This document shows positions 27,122 to 36,507 of a stretch of DNA of 64,000 bases, piece by piece. A program made the translations under genes and the position numbers. The notes under the pieces are model-generated. The model did not search any database. It was not told where the DNA came from and saw nothing but the letters and a program-made list of their open reading frames with translations. Origin of the DNA: Streptomyces prunicolor NBRC 13075 (GTDB lineage: Bacteria; Actinomycetota; Actinomycetes; Streptomycetales; Streptomycetaceae); assembly GCF_000367365.1 (NCBI RefSeq), contig NZ_BARF01000034.1, forward strand, positions 186,001 through 250,000. The letters run 5' to 3'. Positions within the stretch are counted from its first letter, which is position 1. Each line of letters starts with the position of its first letter.

Positions 27122-28780
27122 TCAGCCCGCCGACAACTCGGTCGCGGTGAAGCGCTCGAAACCCGCGTGGTACGCCGTGCCCTGCGGGTCGGTCGCGCTG
27201 TAGTGGAAGGCGGCCACACCGCAGCCCCGGGCGTCGAAGGCGGCGCCGGTGTACGAGGCGACCGAGGTGCCGTTGACGGCGAGCCCCACCTTGATCCGGC
27301 CCTGGCCGGCGGCGGAACAGGTCATCGACATGTCGATCTCCCGCCGGCTCGCCAGCTTCAGGCCCACGTCCGCGAGGTCGACCTCGACGACTCTGTCGTG
27401 CTGGAACTTTCCCTTGAACCTGAACTCCCGCACGATCAGCGCTTCCTGATCGGTGGTCAGGTAGGTCGCCCAGCGGGAGCCCTTCGCGTAGTCCCCCGAG
27501 CCGTTGCACCACAGCCCGACCCCGCCCTCGCCCCCGTACCACTCCGTCTGGGTGCTCAGTCGTACCGCGAACGAGGACGGCTCGAAGGGCGCCTGCGGCC
27601 ACACCTCCAACTCCGGCCGGGGATCCACCAGCATGGTCCCGCCCTGGTGCGTGATCCTCGCCAGGGCCGGGTCCTTGTGCGACCAGTCGCCCGAGTCGGT
27701 CAAGTCATCGGTGTACGAGAGGAGTTGGGAGCTCGCGGAATCCGAGCCGTGCGGCTGCGGGCCGCCCTCCGTCGCCGATCCGCCCGAGGTGGTGCTGAGC
27801 ACGACGGCGAGCAGCACCGCCACAGCGGCGCTACCGGCCGCGAACCCCCACAGCCGCAACTGCTTGGCGCTTCTGCCGGAGCCCGCGTCGCCGCTCCCGG
27901 TTCGCGGGGGTGATTGGGGTGGCGGTGCCGTACGCGACTCCGTCCGCACGCCCTCCGGCGCCGCCCCCGCCCCCACAACCCCCACCGCCTCCGCGAACCG
28001 GGTGACGAGCTGGGCGGCTGTGGGGCGTTGCGCCGGATCCTTGCGCAGACAGTCGGCGATGACCGAACAGACCGGCTCCGGCACCGCCGAGAGATCCGCG
28101 GCGCCGTCGCACACGGCGACGAGCACCTCGTAGTCGCTCTCCCCCGCGAAGGGATGCCGCCCGGTGGCGGCGAAGTACAGCGTGCCGCCGAGGGAGAACA
28201 CGTCGGAGGCGCCGGTGATCTGGAGCGACCTGGCCTGTTCGGGCGACATGTACGCGGGCGAGCCGAGCACACCGCCCGGTGTGGTCAGCGCCGACTCGTG
28301 CGAGCGGTCGTCGCGGGCGATACCGAAGTCGATGATCCGCGGTCCGTCCGGGGAGAGCAGGATGTTGGACGGTTTGATGTCCCGGTGCACGACGCCCACC
28401 CGGTGCACCTGCGCCAACGCGTGCGCGACGGCCAGCGCGAGGGACTGGAGCCGCCCGGAGGACAGCGGGCCGGTGGTCCGCACATGCTGGTGGATCGTGG
28501 GGCCCGGGACGAACTCGCTGATGATGTACGGGTGTTGCCCGGACAGGTCGGCGTCGAGGACCCGCGCCGTGGCGAGTTCACCGACCCGGCTCGCCGCGCC
28601 GAACTCCCGGCGTACGCGGGCGAGCGCGACCTCGTCGTACTCCTTGCCCGGCAGCAGGAACTTCACCACGGCCTGCCGCCCCGCCCCGTCCCGGGCGAGC
28701 CACACGACACCTTGCCCGCCCCGGCCGAGCACGCGTTCGCAGACGTATCCGCCCACCGACAACCGCTTCTGCGGATCCAT
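27122..28780 (-). CDS. Membrane Ser/Thr protein kinase with extracellular sensor domain
   Basis: A 552-aa Hanks-type kinase. Kinase domain about residues 1-265: glycine loop LGRGGQGVVW, Lys in AVVKFLL, catalytic loop VVHRDIKPSN, IIDFGIA, and MSPEQA. A Pro/Ser-rich linker leads to one membrane helix (about residues 315-335, AAGSAAVAVLLAVVLS). The extracellular part (about 360-552) is a jelly-roll-like, Trp/Gly-rich domain with single cysteines at GLWCNGSGDY, MTCSAAG and ARGCGVAA. It is divergent from the STAND-WD40 gene across a 333-base region. The external ligand is unknown. Confidence 0.9.
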   Translation of the reverse strand: MDPQKRLSVGGYVCERVLGRGGQGVVWLARDGAGRQAVVKFLLPGKEYDEVALARVRREFGAASRVGELATARVLDADLSGQHPYIISEFVPGPTIHQHVRTTGPLSSGRLQSLALAVAHALAQVHRVGVVHRDIKPSNILLSPDGPRIIDFGIARDDRSHESALTTPGGVLGSPAYMSPEQARSLQITGASDVFSLGGTLYFAATGRHPFAGESDYEVLVAVCDGAADLSAVPEPVCSVIADCLRKDPAQRPTAAQLVTRFAEAVGVVGAGAAPEGVRTESRTAPPPQSPPRTGSGDAGSGRSAKQLRLWGFAAGSAAVAVLLAVVLSTTSGGSATEGGPQPHGSDSASSQLLSYTDDLTDSGDWSHKDPALARITHQGGTMLVDPRPELEVWPQAPFEPSSFAVRLSTQTEWYGGEGGVGLWCNGSGDYAKGSRWATYLTTDQEALIVREFRFKGKFQHDRVVEVDLADVGLKLASRREIDMSMTCSAAGQGRIKVGLAVNGTSVASYTGAAFDARGCGVAAFHYSATDPQGTAYHAGFERFTATELSAG

Positions 28781-29006
28781 GCACCCGCCCCCAGCCCCGC
28801 CCCCGGTTCATGGCTGCCCGTCAGCGTATCGGCAACGCCGGGCCCGGGCAGGCTCCTTGACCGGGTCTCCCGCAGGCGGAGGTCCCGCGCGCGAAGGCCG
28901 AGGTCCAACTCCCCCATTCCACGGGAGACTTCCCATTGATTGACGCGTCCGAATGGGCTGCCAATCAACTGTCGGCCCGGTGAACTCGGTGCTGTGGGGG
29001 GAGGTC

Positions 29007-29042
29007 GTCCCGCGTTCCCCTTGGGGGGAGGGAACGCGGGAC
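29007..29042. promoter_or_regulatory. 13-bp perfect inverted repeat in the leader of the STAND-WD40 gene
   Basis: GTCCCGCGTTCCC at 29007-29019 pairs perfectly with GGGAACGCGGGAC at 29030-29042 over a ten-base loop. As RNA it would be a very stable hairpin about 70 bases before the start codon. It could be an attenuator, a 5'-end stabiliser or a terminator isolating the gene. Confidence 0.6.
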
Positions 29043-29072
29043 GCTCGGCCGGCCCACGGTTCCGCGGGTGAC

Positions 29073-29102
29073 GTCGTAGATGGTCGTAGACGGCCGTAGA
29101 GG
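29073..29102 (+). repeat. Three 10-bp direct repeats before the STAND-WD40 start codon
   Basis: GTCGTAGATG, GTCGTAGACG and GCCGTAGAGG follow each other without gaps, so the conserved CGTAGA core recurs once per helical turn. They end 11 bases before the ATG. Such phasing is typical of tandem regulator-binding sites. Confidence 0.5.
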
Positions 29103-29113
29103 GGGGGCACGGC

Positions 29114-32100
29114 ATGGGGCGTCCGGAGAGTCCGCTGGATCCCGCGGCCGGGCCGGTGCAGCGGTTCGCGTACGCGTTGCGTCAACTGCGCCGGGAGGCC
29201 GGGGGGATCACCTATCGGGCGATGGCCGAGCGCGTCGACTTCTCCGCGGCCACGCTGTCGGAGTCGGCGGCCGGTGAACGTCTCCCGTCGCTGGCTGTCG
29301 TCCTCGCGTATGTAGGGGCCTGTGGCGCGGACCCCGGTGAGTGGGAACGGCGTTGGCGGGAGGCGTCCGAGGAGGAGGCGGGGCGGCCGGCCGAGGACAA
29401 GGAGGGTGTCACGGCGCCGTACCGGGGGCTGGCGCGGTTCGAACCGGGCGACAGCGGCCGTTTCTTCGGCCGGGACCAACTGGTCGCCGATCTCGCGGAG
29501 TTGGCGCTCGACAACCGGTTCGTGGCCGTCGTCGGCACCTCGGGCAGCGGCAAGTCGTCCCTGTTGCGGGCCGGGTTGGTGCCGGCGCTGCGCGACGACG
29601 CCTGGCCGGGTACCCGCCCGTCGGCCGTACGCATCCTCACCCCCGGCGAGCATCCGGCGCGTACCCACGCCCGGGCGCTCACCCCCGCCGAGACCACGGG
29701 GGACGGGGACACGTGGGTGATCGTGGACCAGTTCGAGGAGGTCTTCACGCTCTGCCAGGACCCCGCCGAGCGCACCCGCTTCCTCGACCGGCTGCTGACT
29801 GCCTCCCGGCCCGGCGGCGGGCTGCGGGTGGTGATCGCGGTACGCGCGGACCTCTACGGCCGTCTCGGCGAGCACCGCGGTCTCGCGGACGCGCTGCGCG
29901 GCGCGAGCCTGCTCGTCGCCCCGATGAGCACGGACGAACTGCGCGAGGTCGTCGTGAAACCCGCCGCCGCCCAGGGCCTGACCGTGGAGCGCGCCCTGAC
30001 CGACCGGATCGTCGCGGACGTGTCCGACCGGCCCGGCGGACTACCGCTGATGTCCCACGCGCTCCTGGAGACCTGGCGCCGCCGCCGCGGCCGCACACTG
30101 ACCGTCAAGGGGTACGAGGCCGCCGGCGGCGTCCGGGGCGCGATCACGCAGACCGCCGAGGACCTGTACGGCAGCCTCTCCCCCGAGGAGGCCGCGCTCG
30201 CCCGCAGGGTGATGCTGCGGCTGATCGTGCCGGGCGAGGACAGCGACGACACCAGCCGCCCCGCCCATCGCGCCGAACTCGACGCGGGCGGCACCGTCGA
30301 CACGGCCGTCGTCCTCGACCGGCTGGCCCGGGCCCGGCTGATCACCCTCGACGACGACACCGTCGACCTCGCCCACGAGGCGCTGATCACGGCGTGGCCA
30401 CGACTGCGCGAATGGATCGACCGCGACCGTGAGCTGCTGCGCCGGCATCGACTGCTCACCGAAGCGGCCGTCGCCTGGGAGCAGTTGGACCGGGACGCCG
30501 GTGCGTTGTATCGGGGGGCGCGGCTGACGGCGGCGGAGGAATCCTTCAACGCGCTTGCCGGTGTCACCCAACTCGCGCCGTCGGAGCGGGCGTTCCTTGC
30601 CGCGAGCCTCAGGGCGCGGGACGCGGAACAGCACGTGACGGCTCGTACGGCCCGCCGACTGCGTTCTCTGGTCGCGGGGTTGGCCATTCTGCTTGTGCTG
30701 GCGGTCATCGCCGCCGGGCTGGCGTTCACCCAGCGGCAGAGCGCCGTCACCGCGCAGCGCACGGCGCTGTCCCGGCAACTCGCCGCCCAGTCCGGGGCGT
30801 TGCTGGACACCAACCCGGACCTGGCCGCGCTGCTCGCGGTCCAGGCGTACCGCACGAAACCCACCGCCGAGGCCGTCGCCGGCCTCTACACGGCTGCCGC
30901 CCTGCCGCTGCGCTACCGCCTCACCGAACACAGTGCCCAGGTGTGGTCGGTGGCGTTCAGCCCGGACGGGCGCACGCTGGCCACCGCCAGCGACGACGGG
31001 ACCGTACGGCTGTGGAACACGGCCACCGGCAGGATCCGGGCCACGCTCACCGACCCCGACGGTGTGCCCGTGGCGGTGGCGTTCGCGCCCGACGGCCGGA
31101 CGCTGGCCGCCGGCGGGGAGGGCGGTGTCCGGCTCTGGAATGTGGCCTCGGGCACGGTCCGCGCCAGGTTCCCCGGCCAGGGCACGGTGTTCGCGGTGGC
31201 GTTCAGCCCCGACGGCCGTACGATCGCGGCCGCCGGGGACGCGTCGGTGAGCCTGTGGGACGTGGACTCGGGGAAGACCCGCGCCACGCTCACCGGCCAC
31301 ACCGGACTCGTCTGGTCGGTGGCGTTCAGCCCTGACGGCCACCTCCTGGCCACCGGCGGCGAGGACCGCACCGCGCGCCTGTGGGACGCGGCCACCGGTC
31401 GCGCGCTGGCCACGCTGACCGGCCACACCGGACCCGTGCGGTCCGTGGCCTTCGCACCCGACGGACGGACTCTCGCCAGCGGCGGGTTCGACAAAACCGT
31501 CCGGATGTGGCCGGTACGGTCCGTCAAGCTGCACGAGAGCCACATCCTGCGTACCGGCCAGACCGGCCCGGTGATGGCGGTCGCGTTCAGCCCGGACGGC
31601 CGCACGCTGGCCACCACCGGGAACGACAAGACGCTGCGGCTGACGAACCTGGCCACCGACGAGAGCCGGACCATCACCACCGGACACACGGACTCCGTCA
31701 CGTCGGTGGCGTTCAGCCCGGACGGCCGCACCCTGGCCACCGGCAGCGAGGACAGCACGGCACGGCTGTGGCAGCCGGACACCGGGCAGGCCCGGGCCAT
31801 TCTCAACAGCCGTACGGGGCCGGTCCGTTCGGTGGCCCTCAGCCCCGACGGCCGCACCCTGGCCACGGGTGGCGACGACGGGAGAACCCGTCTGTGGAAC
31901 CCGGCCACCGGAAAACTCCGGGCCACGCTCCCCGGTCGCACCGCGGCCGTACGGTTCGTCGCGTTCAGCCCCGACGGCCGCACGCTGGCCACGGGCAACG
32001 TCGGCGGGACCGTACGCCTGTGGGACGTGCGCACGGCGGCGTCCCGCCGGATTCTGCGCTACGGGGCCAACGTCTGGTCGGTCTCCTTCACCCCGGACGG

Positions 32101-32776
32101 CCGGAGCCTGATCGCCCGTTACGACGACGGCGAGCTGCGGCAGTGGAACACGGCCACCGGCAAGGGCCGCTCCCTCACCACCCGGCACACCAAACCCGTG
32201 TGGTCCGTCGCCGTCAGCCCCGACGGTCACACCCTGGCAACCGGCGCGTACGACAAGACGATCCTGCTCCAGGACCTGGCCACCGGCACCACCCTGGCCA
32301 CCCTCACCGGCCACACCAGCACCGTCAAGGCACTGGCCTTCAGCCCCGACGGGCGGACCCTCGCCAGCAGCGGCGAAGACCGCACCGTACGGCTGTGGAA
32401 CACCGACACCGGGAAGCAGCGGGCCGTACTGACCGGCCACGGCGACCAGGTGTGGGCGGTGGCCTTCAGCGCCGACGGCCGCACCGTCGCCAGCGGCAGC
32501 GACGACGGCACGGTACGCCTGTGGGACGCGGCCACCGGACGGCTGCGGGCCACCCTCACCGGACACACCGGGCCCGTACGGTCCGTGGCCTTCAGCCGCG
32601 ACGGCCGCACGCTGGCCACCGGCAGCAGCGACGGGACGGCCCGGCTGTGGAACCTGACACTGCTCGACCCGAAGCAGTCCGTCGACAAGATCTGCGCCGC
32701 CGAGCACCGCGGCTTCACACCGCTGGAACGGGCCACCTACCTGGGTGGCCACCGGGACGCGGCCTGCTCCGGCTGA
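29114..32776 (+). CDS. HTH-nSTAND NTPase with membrane helix and 14 WD40 repeats
   Basis: A 1220-aa multi-domain protein. Residues 1-75 are an XRE-like helix-turn-helix (FAYALRQLRREAGGITYRAM, VDFSAATLSESAAGERLPSL). Residues about 100-500 are a novel-STAND NTPase opening PYRGLARFEPGDSGRFFGRD, with Walker A GTSGSGKSS near 141-148 and Walker B TWVIVDQFEEVF. One membrane helix lies near 518-540 (LVAGLAILLVLAVIAAGLAF). Residues about 609-1195 carry 14 WD40 repeats, each with VxSVAFSPDGRTLATGxxDxTxRLW, enough for two seven-bladed propellers. STAND proteins of this kind act as signal-triggered switches, and many are proposed to be immunity or cell-death sensors. It is divergent from a sensor kinase. 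Confidence 0.9.
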   Translation: MGRPESPLDPAAGPVQRFAYALRQLRREAGGITYRAMAERVDFSAATLSESAAGERLPSLAVVLAYVGACGADPGEWERRWREASEEEAGRPAEDKEGVTAPYRGLARFEPGDSGRFFGRDQLVADLAELALDNRFVAVVGTSGSGKSSLLRAGLVPALRDDAWPGTRPSAVRILTPGEHPARTHARALTPAETTGDGDTWVIVDQFEEVFTLCQDPAERTRFLDRLLTASRPGGGLRVVIAVRADLYGRLGEHRGLADALRGASLLVAPMSTDELREVVVKPAAAQGLTVERALTDRIVADVSDRPGGLPLMSHALLETWRRRRGRTLTVKGYEAAGGVRGAITQTAEDLYGSLSPEEAALARRVMLRLIVPGEDSDDTSRPAHRAELDAGGTVDTAVVLDRLARARLITLDDDTVDLAHEALITAWPRLREWIDRDRELLRRHRLLTEAAVAWEQLDRDAGALYRGARLTAAEESFNALAGVTQLAPSERAFLAASLRARDAEQHVTARTARRLRSLVAGLAILLVLAVIAAGLAFTQRQSAVTAQRTALSRQLAAQSGALLDTNPDLAALLAVQAYRTKPTAEAVAGLYTAAALPLRYRLTEHSAQVWSVAFSPDGRTLATASDDGTVRLWNTATGRIRATLTDPDGVPVAVAFAPDGRTLAAGGEGGVRLWNVASGTVRARFPGQGTVFAVAFSPDGRTIAAAGDASVSLWDVDSGKTRATLTGHTGLVWSVAFSPDGHLLATGGEDRTARLWDAATGRALATLTGHTGPVRSVAFAPDGRTLASGGFDKTVRMWPVRSVKLHESHILRTGQTGPVMAVAFSPDGRTLATTGNDKTLRLTNLATDESRTITTGHTDSVTSVAFSPDGRTLATGSEDSTARLWQPDTGQARAILNSRTGPVRSVALSPDGRTLATGGDDGRTRLWNPATGKLRATLPGRTAAVRFVAFSPDGRTLATGNVGGTVRLWDVRTAASRRILRYGANVWSVSFTPDGRSLIARYDDGELRQWNTATGKGRSLTTRHTKPVWSVAVSPDGHTLATGAYDKTILLQDLATGTTLATLTGHTSTVKALAFSPDGRTLASSGEDRTVRLWNTDTGKQRAVLTGHGDQVWAVAFSADGRTVASGSDDGTVRLWDAATGRLRATLTGHTGPVRSVAFSRDGRTLATGSSDGTARLWNLTLLDPKQSVDKICAAEHRGFTPLERATYLGGHRDAACSG

Positions 32777-32841
32777 TCGTTCGGTGCCGGGTGCCCGGTC
32801 GAGGTCTGTCGGGCGGGCACCCGGGCTGTCCGAACCGGGGA

Positions 32842-34596
32842 TCACTTCTTGACGACGGACTCCACCCAGCTGATGAAGTTCGCCGTCGCGTCGCCGGTGC
32901 GCTCGGCCATGGTGTGCGCCATGGCCCACACGGTGGCGAAGTCGACATCGCGGACGCCGTAGTTCAGCAGGGCCAACTGGACGTTGATCTCAGTGGTGTT
33001 GGCCGTGTCGCCCTGCATGATGCCGGTGCGGATGCGCCAGTGCGGCGCCACCCGCGACCGCCGGTAGCCGTCGAAGGCGGGCGAGAGGAAGTACAGCGGG
33101 TTGTACGCGTCGCCCCGCCAGAGGATGTCCTTGCCGACGCTGTCCTTCTGGGCGAAGTCGCTGTCGTACGCCGCGGAGCCGTAGGCGGAATTCCAGTCGG
33201 AGTACGTGGCGTACGTCGTCTCGTTCGCCTCGATGACGTCCCGCGTGAGCGGCGCGAAGTGCGACGGGGCGTTGAGGCCCATCGCGAAGACGCTGTTCTC
33301 GCCCTGCCCGCGGGAGTACCCGTCGAACGCGCCGACCGGCTTGTTCGCGGTCTTCTGGCTGTTCACGAAGCCTTCGAGGCCGGACACCGTGGCGGTGTTG
33401 GTCGTGGCGTCGTAGGTGACCCAGGTGCTGTCGGTGTTGAGGTGGGCGATGTAGTCGGCGACCGTCTCGTACGTCGTCGAGGTCCCCGTCTGGCCCGATC
33501 CGGGCGGGCCGCCCTGGGTGGTGATGGTGTACGGGAAGGTGTTGTCGGACAGGAAGTCGTTCAGCGAGGTGGTGATCACCCCGATCAGGTGGTCGTAGTA
33601 GCTGCCGGCCAGGTAGGTGCCGCTGCTGGACTCGGTCAACTGCAGGCGCCTGCCGTGCTCGTCGCGCAGACCCAGACGGTTGAGGTACTTGGGCCAGGCC
33701 TTCGCGAGGTCCTTCGAGTAGGCGCTGGTCCACGTGGTGGACGCGCGCGTACTGGTGGAGGCGAACTGGCCCATGTTCCACTCGTAGGACAGGTTGGCCT
33801 CGGCGAGGTCGGTGATCGGGCACCAGGCCATGACGCCGGCGACCGCGTCGCTGAGCGGCCGACCGTGCGCGTCCTCCATCGCTGCGCCGATCGTGCGCAG
33901 GTACGGGTCGAAGAGGGGGCTGTCGCCGGAGGCGCCCGCCACGGTGTCCTGGGCGCCGCCGCCGCTCATGCCGAACAGGACGATGTCGTCCGTGCTGCCG
34001 GGCAGGACGCCGCGGTTGTACCGGAGGAAGCGGATCGCGGCCTTCAGGTCGGTCACGCCCCAGGGCGCGGCGTCGGAGCGGGTGCTGGTCGAGCTGTCCC
34101 GGCCGCGCAGTCCCGGCCACACGTAGATGAGGCCGGCCTCCAGGTACTCCGACACGCTGGTGTAGCTGTAGGAGGTGGCGGGCGCCTGCTGGGCGTAGCC
34201 GGGGGTGTTGACCGGGATCACGATCGGCGCCGTGTGTCCCGAGTACTGGCCGACGGTGCCCTTCCGGTTGATCTTCGCGGTGTACGTGGTCCCGTCGCTG
34301 TTCGCGGTGGCCGTCAGATAGGCGCCCGGCACGTAGATCGACAGGTTCTCGTAGTCCGTCGCGGCCGGGTTCGTGACGTACACCTTGCCGACCTGGTAGT
34401 ACACGTCGTTGGTCGCGTCGTACGACCAGGCGGTGGAGTCGAACTCCAGCGAGTACGCCGAGGACGTGCTCGACGAACTGCTCGACGACGAGGTGGCGGC
34501 GAACGCCGTGCCCGCCGTGCCCTCGGCGGTTCCGATCGCGGCCAGGGCCGCGACGCCCGTGGCGCTGCGGATAACCGTTCTGCGGTTCATGTCCAC
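32842..34596 (-). CDS. Tat-exported tannase-like alpha/beta-hydrolase
   Basis: A 584-aa secreted esterase candidate. The N-terminus has a twin-arginine motif (NRRTVIR) before a hydrophobic Ala/Gly core, then a long poly-Ser stretch after FAATS. The nucleophile elbow is VLFGMSGGGAQ (Ser in G-x-S-x-G) and the late histidine in AMAHTMAERTGD is a plausible catalytic base. The overall shape, including SVSEYLEAGLIYVWPGLRGRD, resembles subtype-B tannases or feruloyl-esterase-like proteins. GTG 34596 is spaced seven bases after AAGGAGG; ATG 34590 is the alternative. It is convergent with the WD40 gene. The exact ester substrate is inferred. Confidence 0.72.
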   Translation of the reverse strand: MDMNRRTVIRSATGVAALAAIGTAEGTAGTAFAATSSSSSSSSTSSAYSLEFDSTAWSYDATNDVYYQVGKVYVTNPAATDYENLSIYVPGAYLTATANSDGTTYTAKINRKGTVGQYSGHTAPIVIPVNTPGYAQQAPATSYSYTSVSEYLEAGLIYVWPGLRGRDSSTSTRSDAAPWGVTDLKAAIRFLRYNRGVLPGSTDDIVLFGMSGGGAQDTVAGASGDSPLFDPYLRTIGAAMEDAHGRPLSDAVAGVMAWCPITDLAEANLSYEWNMGQFASTSTRASTTWTSAYSKDLAKAWPKYLNRLGLRDEHGRRLQLTESSSGTYLAGSYYDHLIGVITTSLNDFLSDNTFPYTITTQGGPPGSGQTGTSTTYETVADYIAHLNTDSTWVTYDATTNTATVSGLEGFVNSQKTANKPVGAFDGYSRGQGENSVFAMGLNAPSHFAPLTRDVIEANETTYATYSDWNSAYGSAAYDSDFAQKDSVGKDILWRGDAYNPLYFLSPAFDGYRRSRVAPHWRIRTGIMQGDTANTTEINVQLALLNYGVRDVDFATVWAMAHTMAERTGDATANFISWVESVVKK

Positions 34597-35169
34597 CCGT
34601 GGACCTCCTTGTACAGCGAATTGCGTGGTCACAGCCGCGCCTGGGCACCACCCCGGCGGCACCGCGGGCACGTCAGGCTGTGCGGCTCATACGAGTGCCA
34701 GACTGTAGGTGGGGACCCTGAGTCGTGGCCATAATTGTTAACAATTTTGATGATAATTTTGTTAGAAGGAATCTCGCCGCGGGACGCCCGCCCGGTACGC
34801 CACGAAGGGCGAGGTATGCGAGTGGCCAAGTCACCGTCGCCCGGGCCGTGTTGCTCTCCCTGGGCCCTGTCGCCTCGTGGCGGGTGTGCCTCACGGACGC
34901 GGTCGAGTCAAACCGGGTCACCGAATCCACCACAACCTCTCTCCACGAGCGCCACCCCGTCCACATCAAGGAAGTGGGACGGTAACGGTCGGCCACAGGA
35001 ACGCCACAGACGAAGGAGCTCCCCCGGTCGCAGAAGCCGTATCGGAGCCTTCCTGCCCCCGCAGGCGCAAAAGGGCCAAGTCCCCCTGTCCGGCGGCCAC
35101 TTCCCACCGCACATCAACGACCACCAAAAGCCCCCCCTGCACCCCTCGCACAATCGAAAGGCGCCTGAC
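34597..35169. other. Gene-free 573-base region between tannase-like gene and xylF
   Basis: I see no credible gene here. It holds the divergent promoters and, at 34731-34772, an exceptionally AT-rich patch with a perfect 14-bp palindrome that is entered separately. The long open frame that continues upstream of xylF through this stretch has no coding character. Confidence 0.5.
34733..34746. promoter_or_regulatory. AT-rich perfect palindrome, probable sugar-repressor operator
   Basis: AATTGTTAACAATT is a perfect 14-bp palindrome, followed by a related TTTTGTTAGAA at about 34757-34767. In a genome this GC-rich such a run is not expected by chance. TTGTTAACAA half-sites resemble operators of LacI- and ROK-type sugar repressors. 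It lies about 420 bases before xylF and 137 bases before the tannase-like gene start, so either could be its target. Confidence 0.5.
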
Positions 35170-36306
35170 GTGAGCGCTCCCGTCCTTTGTGGAATCCCCG
35201 TGCGTCATCTCGCGACAGCCCTGACCGCCTCCGCGTCCGCGCTGGCACTCACCGCGTGCGGCGTCATCGACGGAGTCGGCGGAGGCGACAGCTCCGCGTC
35301 TCCGAAGAAGGGCGACGACATCACGGTGGGACTGCTCCTGCCCGACAGGGACACCGCACGCTTCGAGAACTTCGACCACCCCGTCATCACGAAGGAGGTC
35401 GCCGCCCTCACCAACGGCAAGGGCAAGGTCGTCTACGCCAACGCCGACGCGAGCCAGGACAAGCAGAGCGCGCAGTTCCAGCAGATGGTGGACCAGAAAG
35501 TCGACGTCATCCTGGTGGACGCGCTGGACTCCAAGGCCATCGCGCCGGACGTCCGGAAGGCGAAGGACGCCGGCATCCCCGTCATCGCCTACGACCGGCT
35601 CGCAGAGGGCCCGATCGACGCGTACGTCTCGCACGACAACGAACTCGTCGGCGAGATCCAGGCCCGCGCCATCATGGGGGCGCTCGGCAGCAAGGCGGCA
35701 TCCAGCAAGATCGTCATGATGAACGGCGACCCCGCGGACACCAACTACGCGAAGTTCAAGGACGGTGCTCTCGGCGAACTGAAGAACCGGGTCGTCATAG
35801 CCAAGGAATACGACACCTCGAAATGGTCGCCGGCGGTCGCCGAGGCGAACATGAAGAAGGCGATCAAGGCCGTCGGCCTCGACGACATCGCCGCCGTCTA
35901 CGCGGCCAACGACGGCCTGGCGGGTGCCGTCATCAAGGCGCTGAAGGACGCGGGCGCCACCAAGATCCCACCGGTGACCGGCCAGGACGCGAACCTGGAC
36001 GCGGTGCAGCGGATCGTCTCGGGCGAGCAGTACATGACCGCGTACAAACCCTTCCCGGAAGAGGCCACCCGCGCCGCGGAGATGGCGGTGTACAAGGTCC
36101 AGGGCCGCGACATCCAGTTCGACTCGCTGACCCGCGACACGGCCGACAGCCCCACCGAGAAGAAGATCCCCACGATGCTGGTACCGGTGGTCGCCCTCAC
36201 CAGGGACAACATCAAGGACACGGTGATCGCGGACGGCATCTACACCGTCAAGGACATCTGCACCCCGAAGTACGCGGCGGACTGCGCCGCGATCGGCCTG
36301 AAGTAA
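35170..36306 (+). CDS. xylF: Xylose-type ABC transporter substrate-binding lipoprotein
   Basis: A 378-aa periplasmic-binding protein of the ribose/xylose family. The signal peptide ends in the lipobox LALTACG, so it is a lipoprotein. Landmarks of XylF/ChvE proteins are ITVGLLLPDRDTARFENFDHP, VDVILVDALDSKAIAP, IPVIAYDRLAEGPIDAYVSHDN (the sugar-stacking Asp and Arg) and AANDGLAGAVIKAL. GTG 35170 is chosen because the signal peptide starts there and an AAAGG lies about eight bases upstream. The usual ATPase and permease genes (xylG, xylH) do not follow; instead the island boundary lies 200 bases downstream. Confidence 0.85.
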   Translation: MSAPVLCGIPVRHLATALTASASALALTACGVIDGVGGGDSSASPKKGDDITVGLLLPDRDTARFENFDHPVITKEVAALTNGKGKVVYANADASQDKQSAQFQQMVDQKVDVILVDALDSKAIAPDVRKAKDAGIPVIAYDRLAEGPIDAYVSHDNELVGEIQARAIMGALGSKAASSKIVMMNGDPADTNYAKFKDGALGELKNRVVIAKEYDTSKWSPAVAEANMKKAIKAVGLDDIAAVYAANDGLAGAVIKALKDAGATKIPPVTGQDANLDAVQRIVSGEQYMTAYKPFPEEATRAAEMAVYKVQGRDIQFDSLTRDTADSPTEKKIPTMLVPVVALTRDNIKDTVIADGIYTVKDICTPKYAADCAAIGLK

Positions 36307-36507
36307 CAGCCACCGACCGGCACGTGGCCGCCACCGGCCGACCGCCGCAGGGGACAGCCGACAAGGGAACGGCGGACGAGTTCCGCGGTTCCCTCAGGCC
36401 GTCCCCCGCGGTCTTCGGAGCGACAAGGCCAAGAAGCCGCACACGCCGAGCGCTGCGGACGACGCCTGCCAGCCCACCCATCGGCGCCCTTGTCCCCACG
36501 TCCCGTT

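Larger units (their letters stand above)
28781..29113. promoter_or_regulatory. Divergent control region between kinase and STAND-WD40 genes
   Basis: This 333-base stretch has no gene. It contains an AT-richer patch at 28930-28975, a strong hairpin at 29007-29042 and three 10-base direct repeats at 29073-29102, the last two entered separately. Confidence 0.5.

Noticed and set aside
30041..32929. A 962-codon open frame antisense to the WD40 gene, and a 1117-codon one in another plus frame
   Set aside because: Both arise from the highly repetitive GC-rich WD40 coding sequence; they contain no recognisable domain and their periodicity mirrors the WD40 units.
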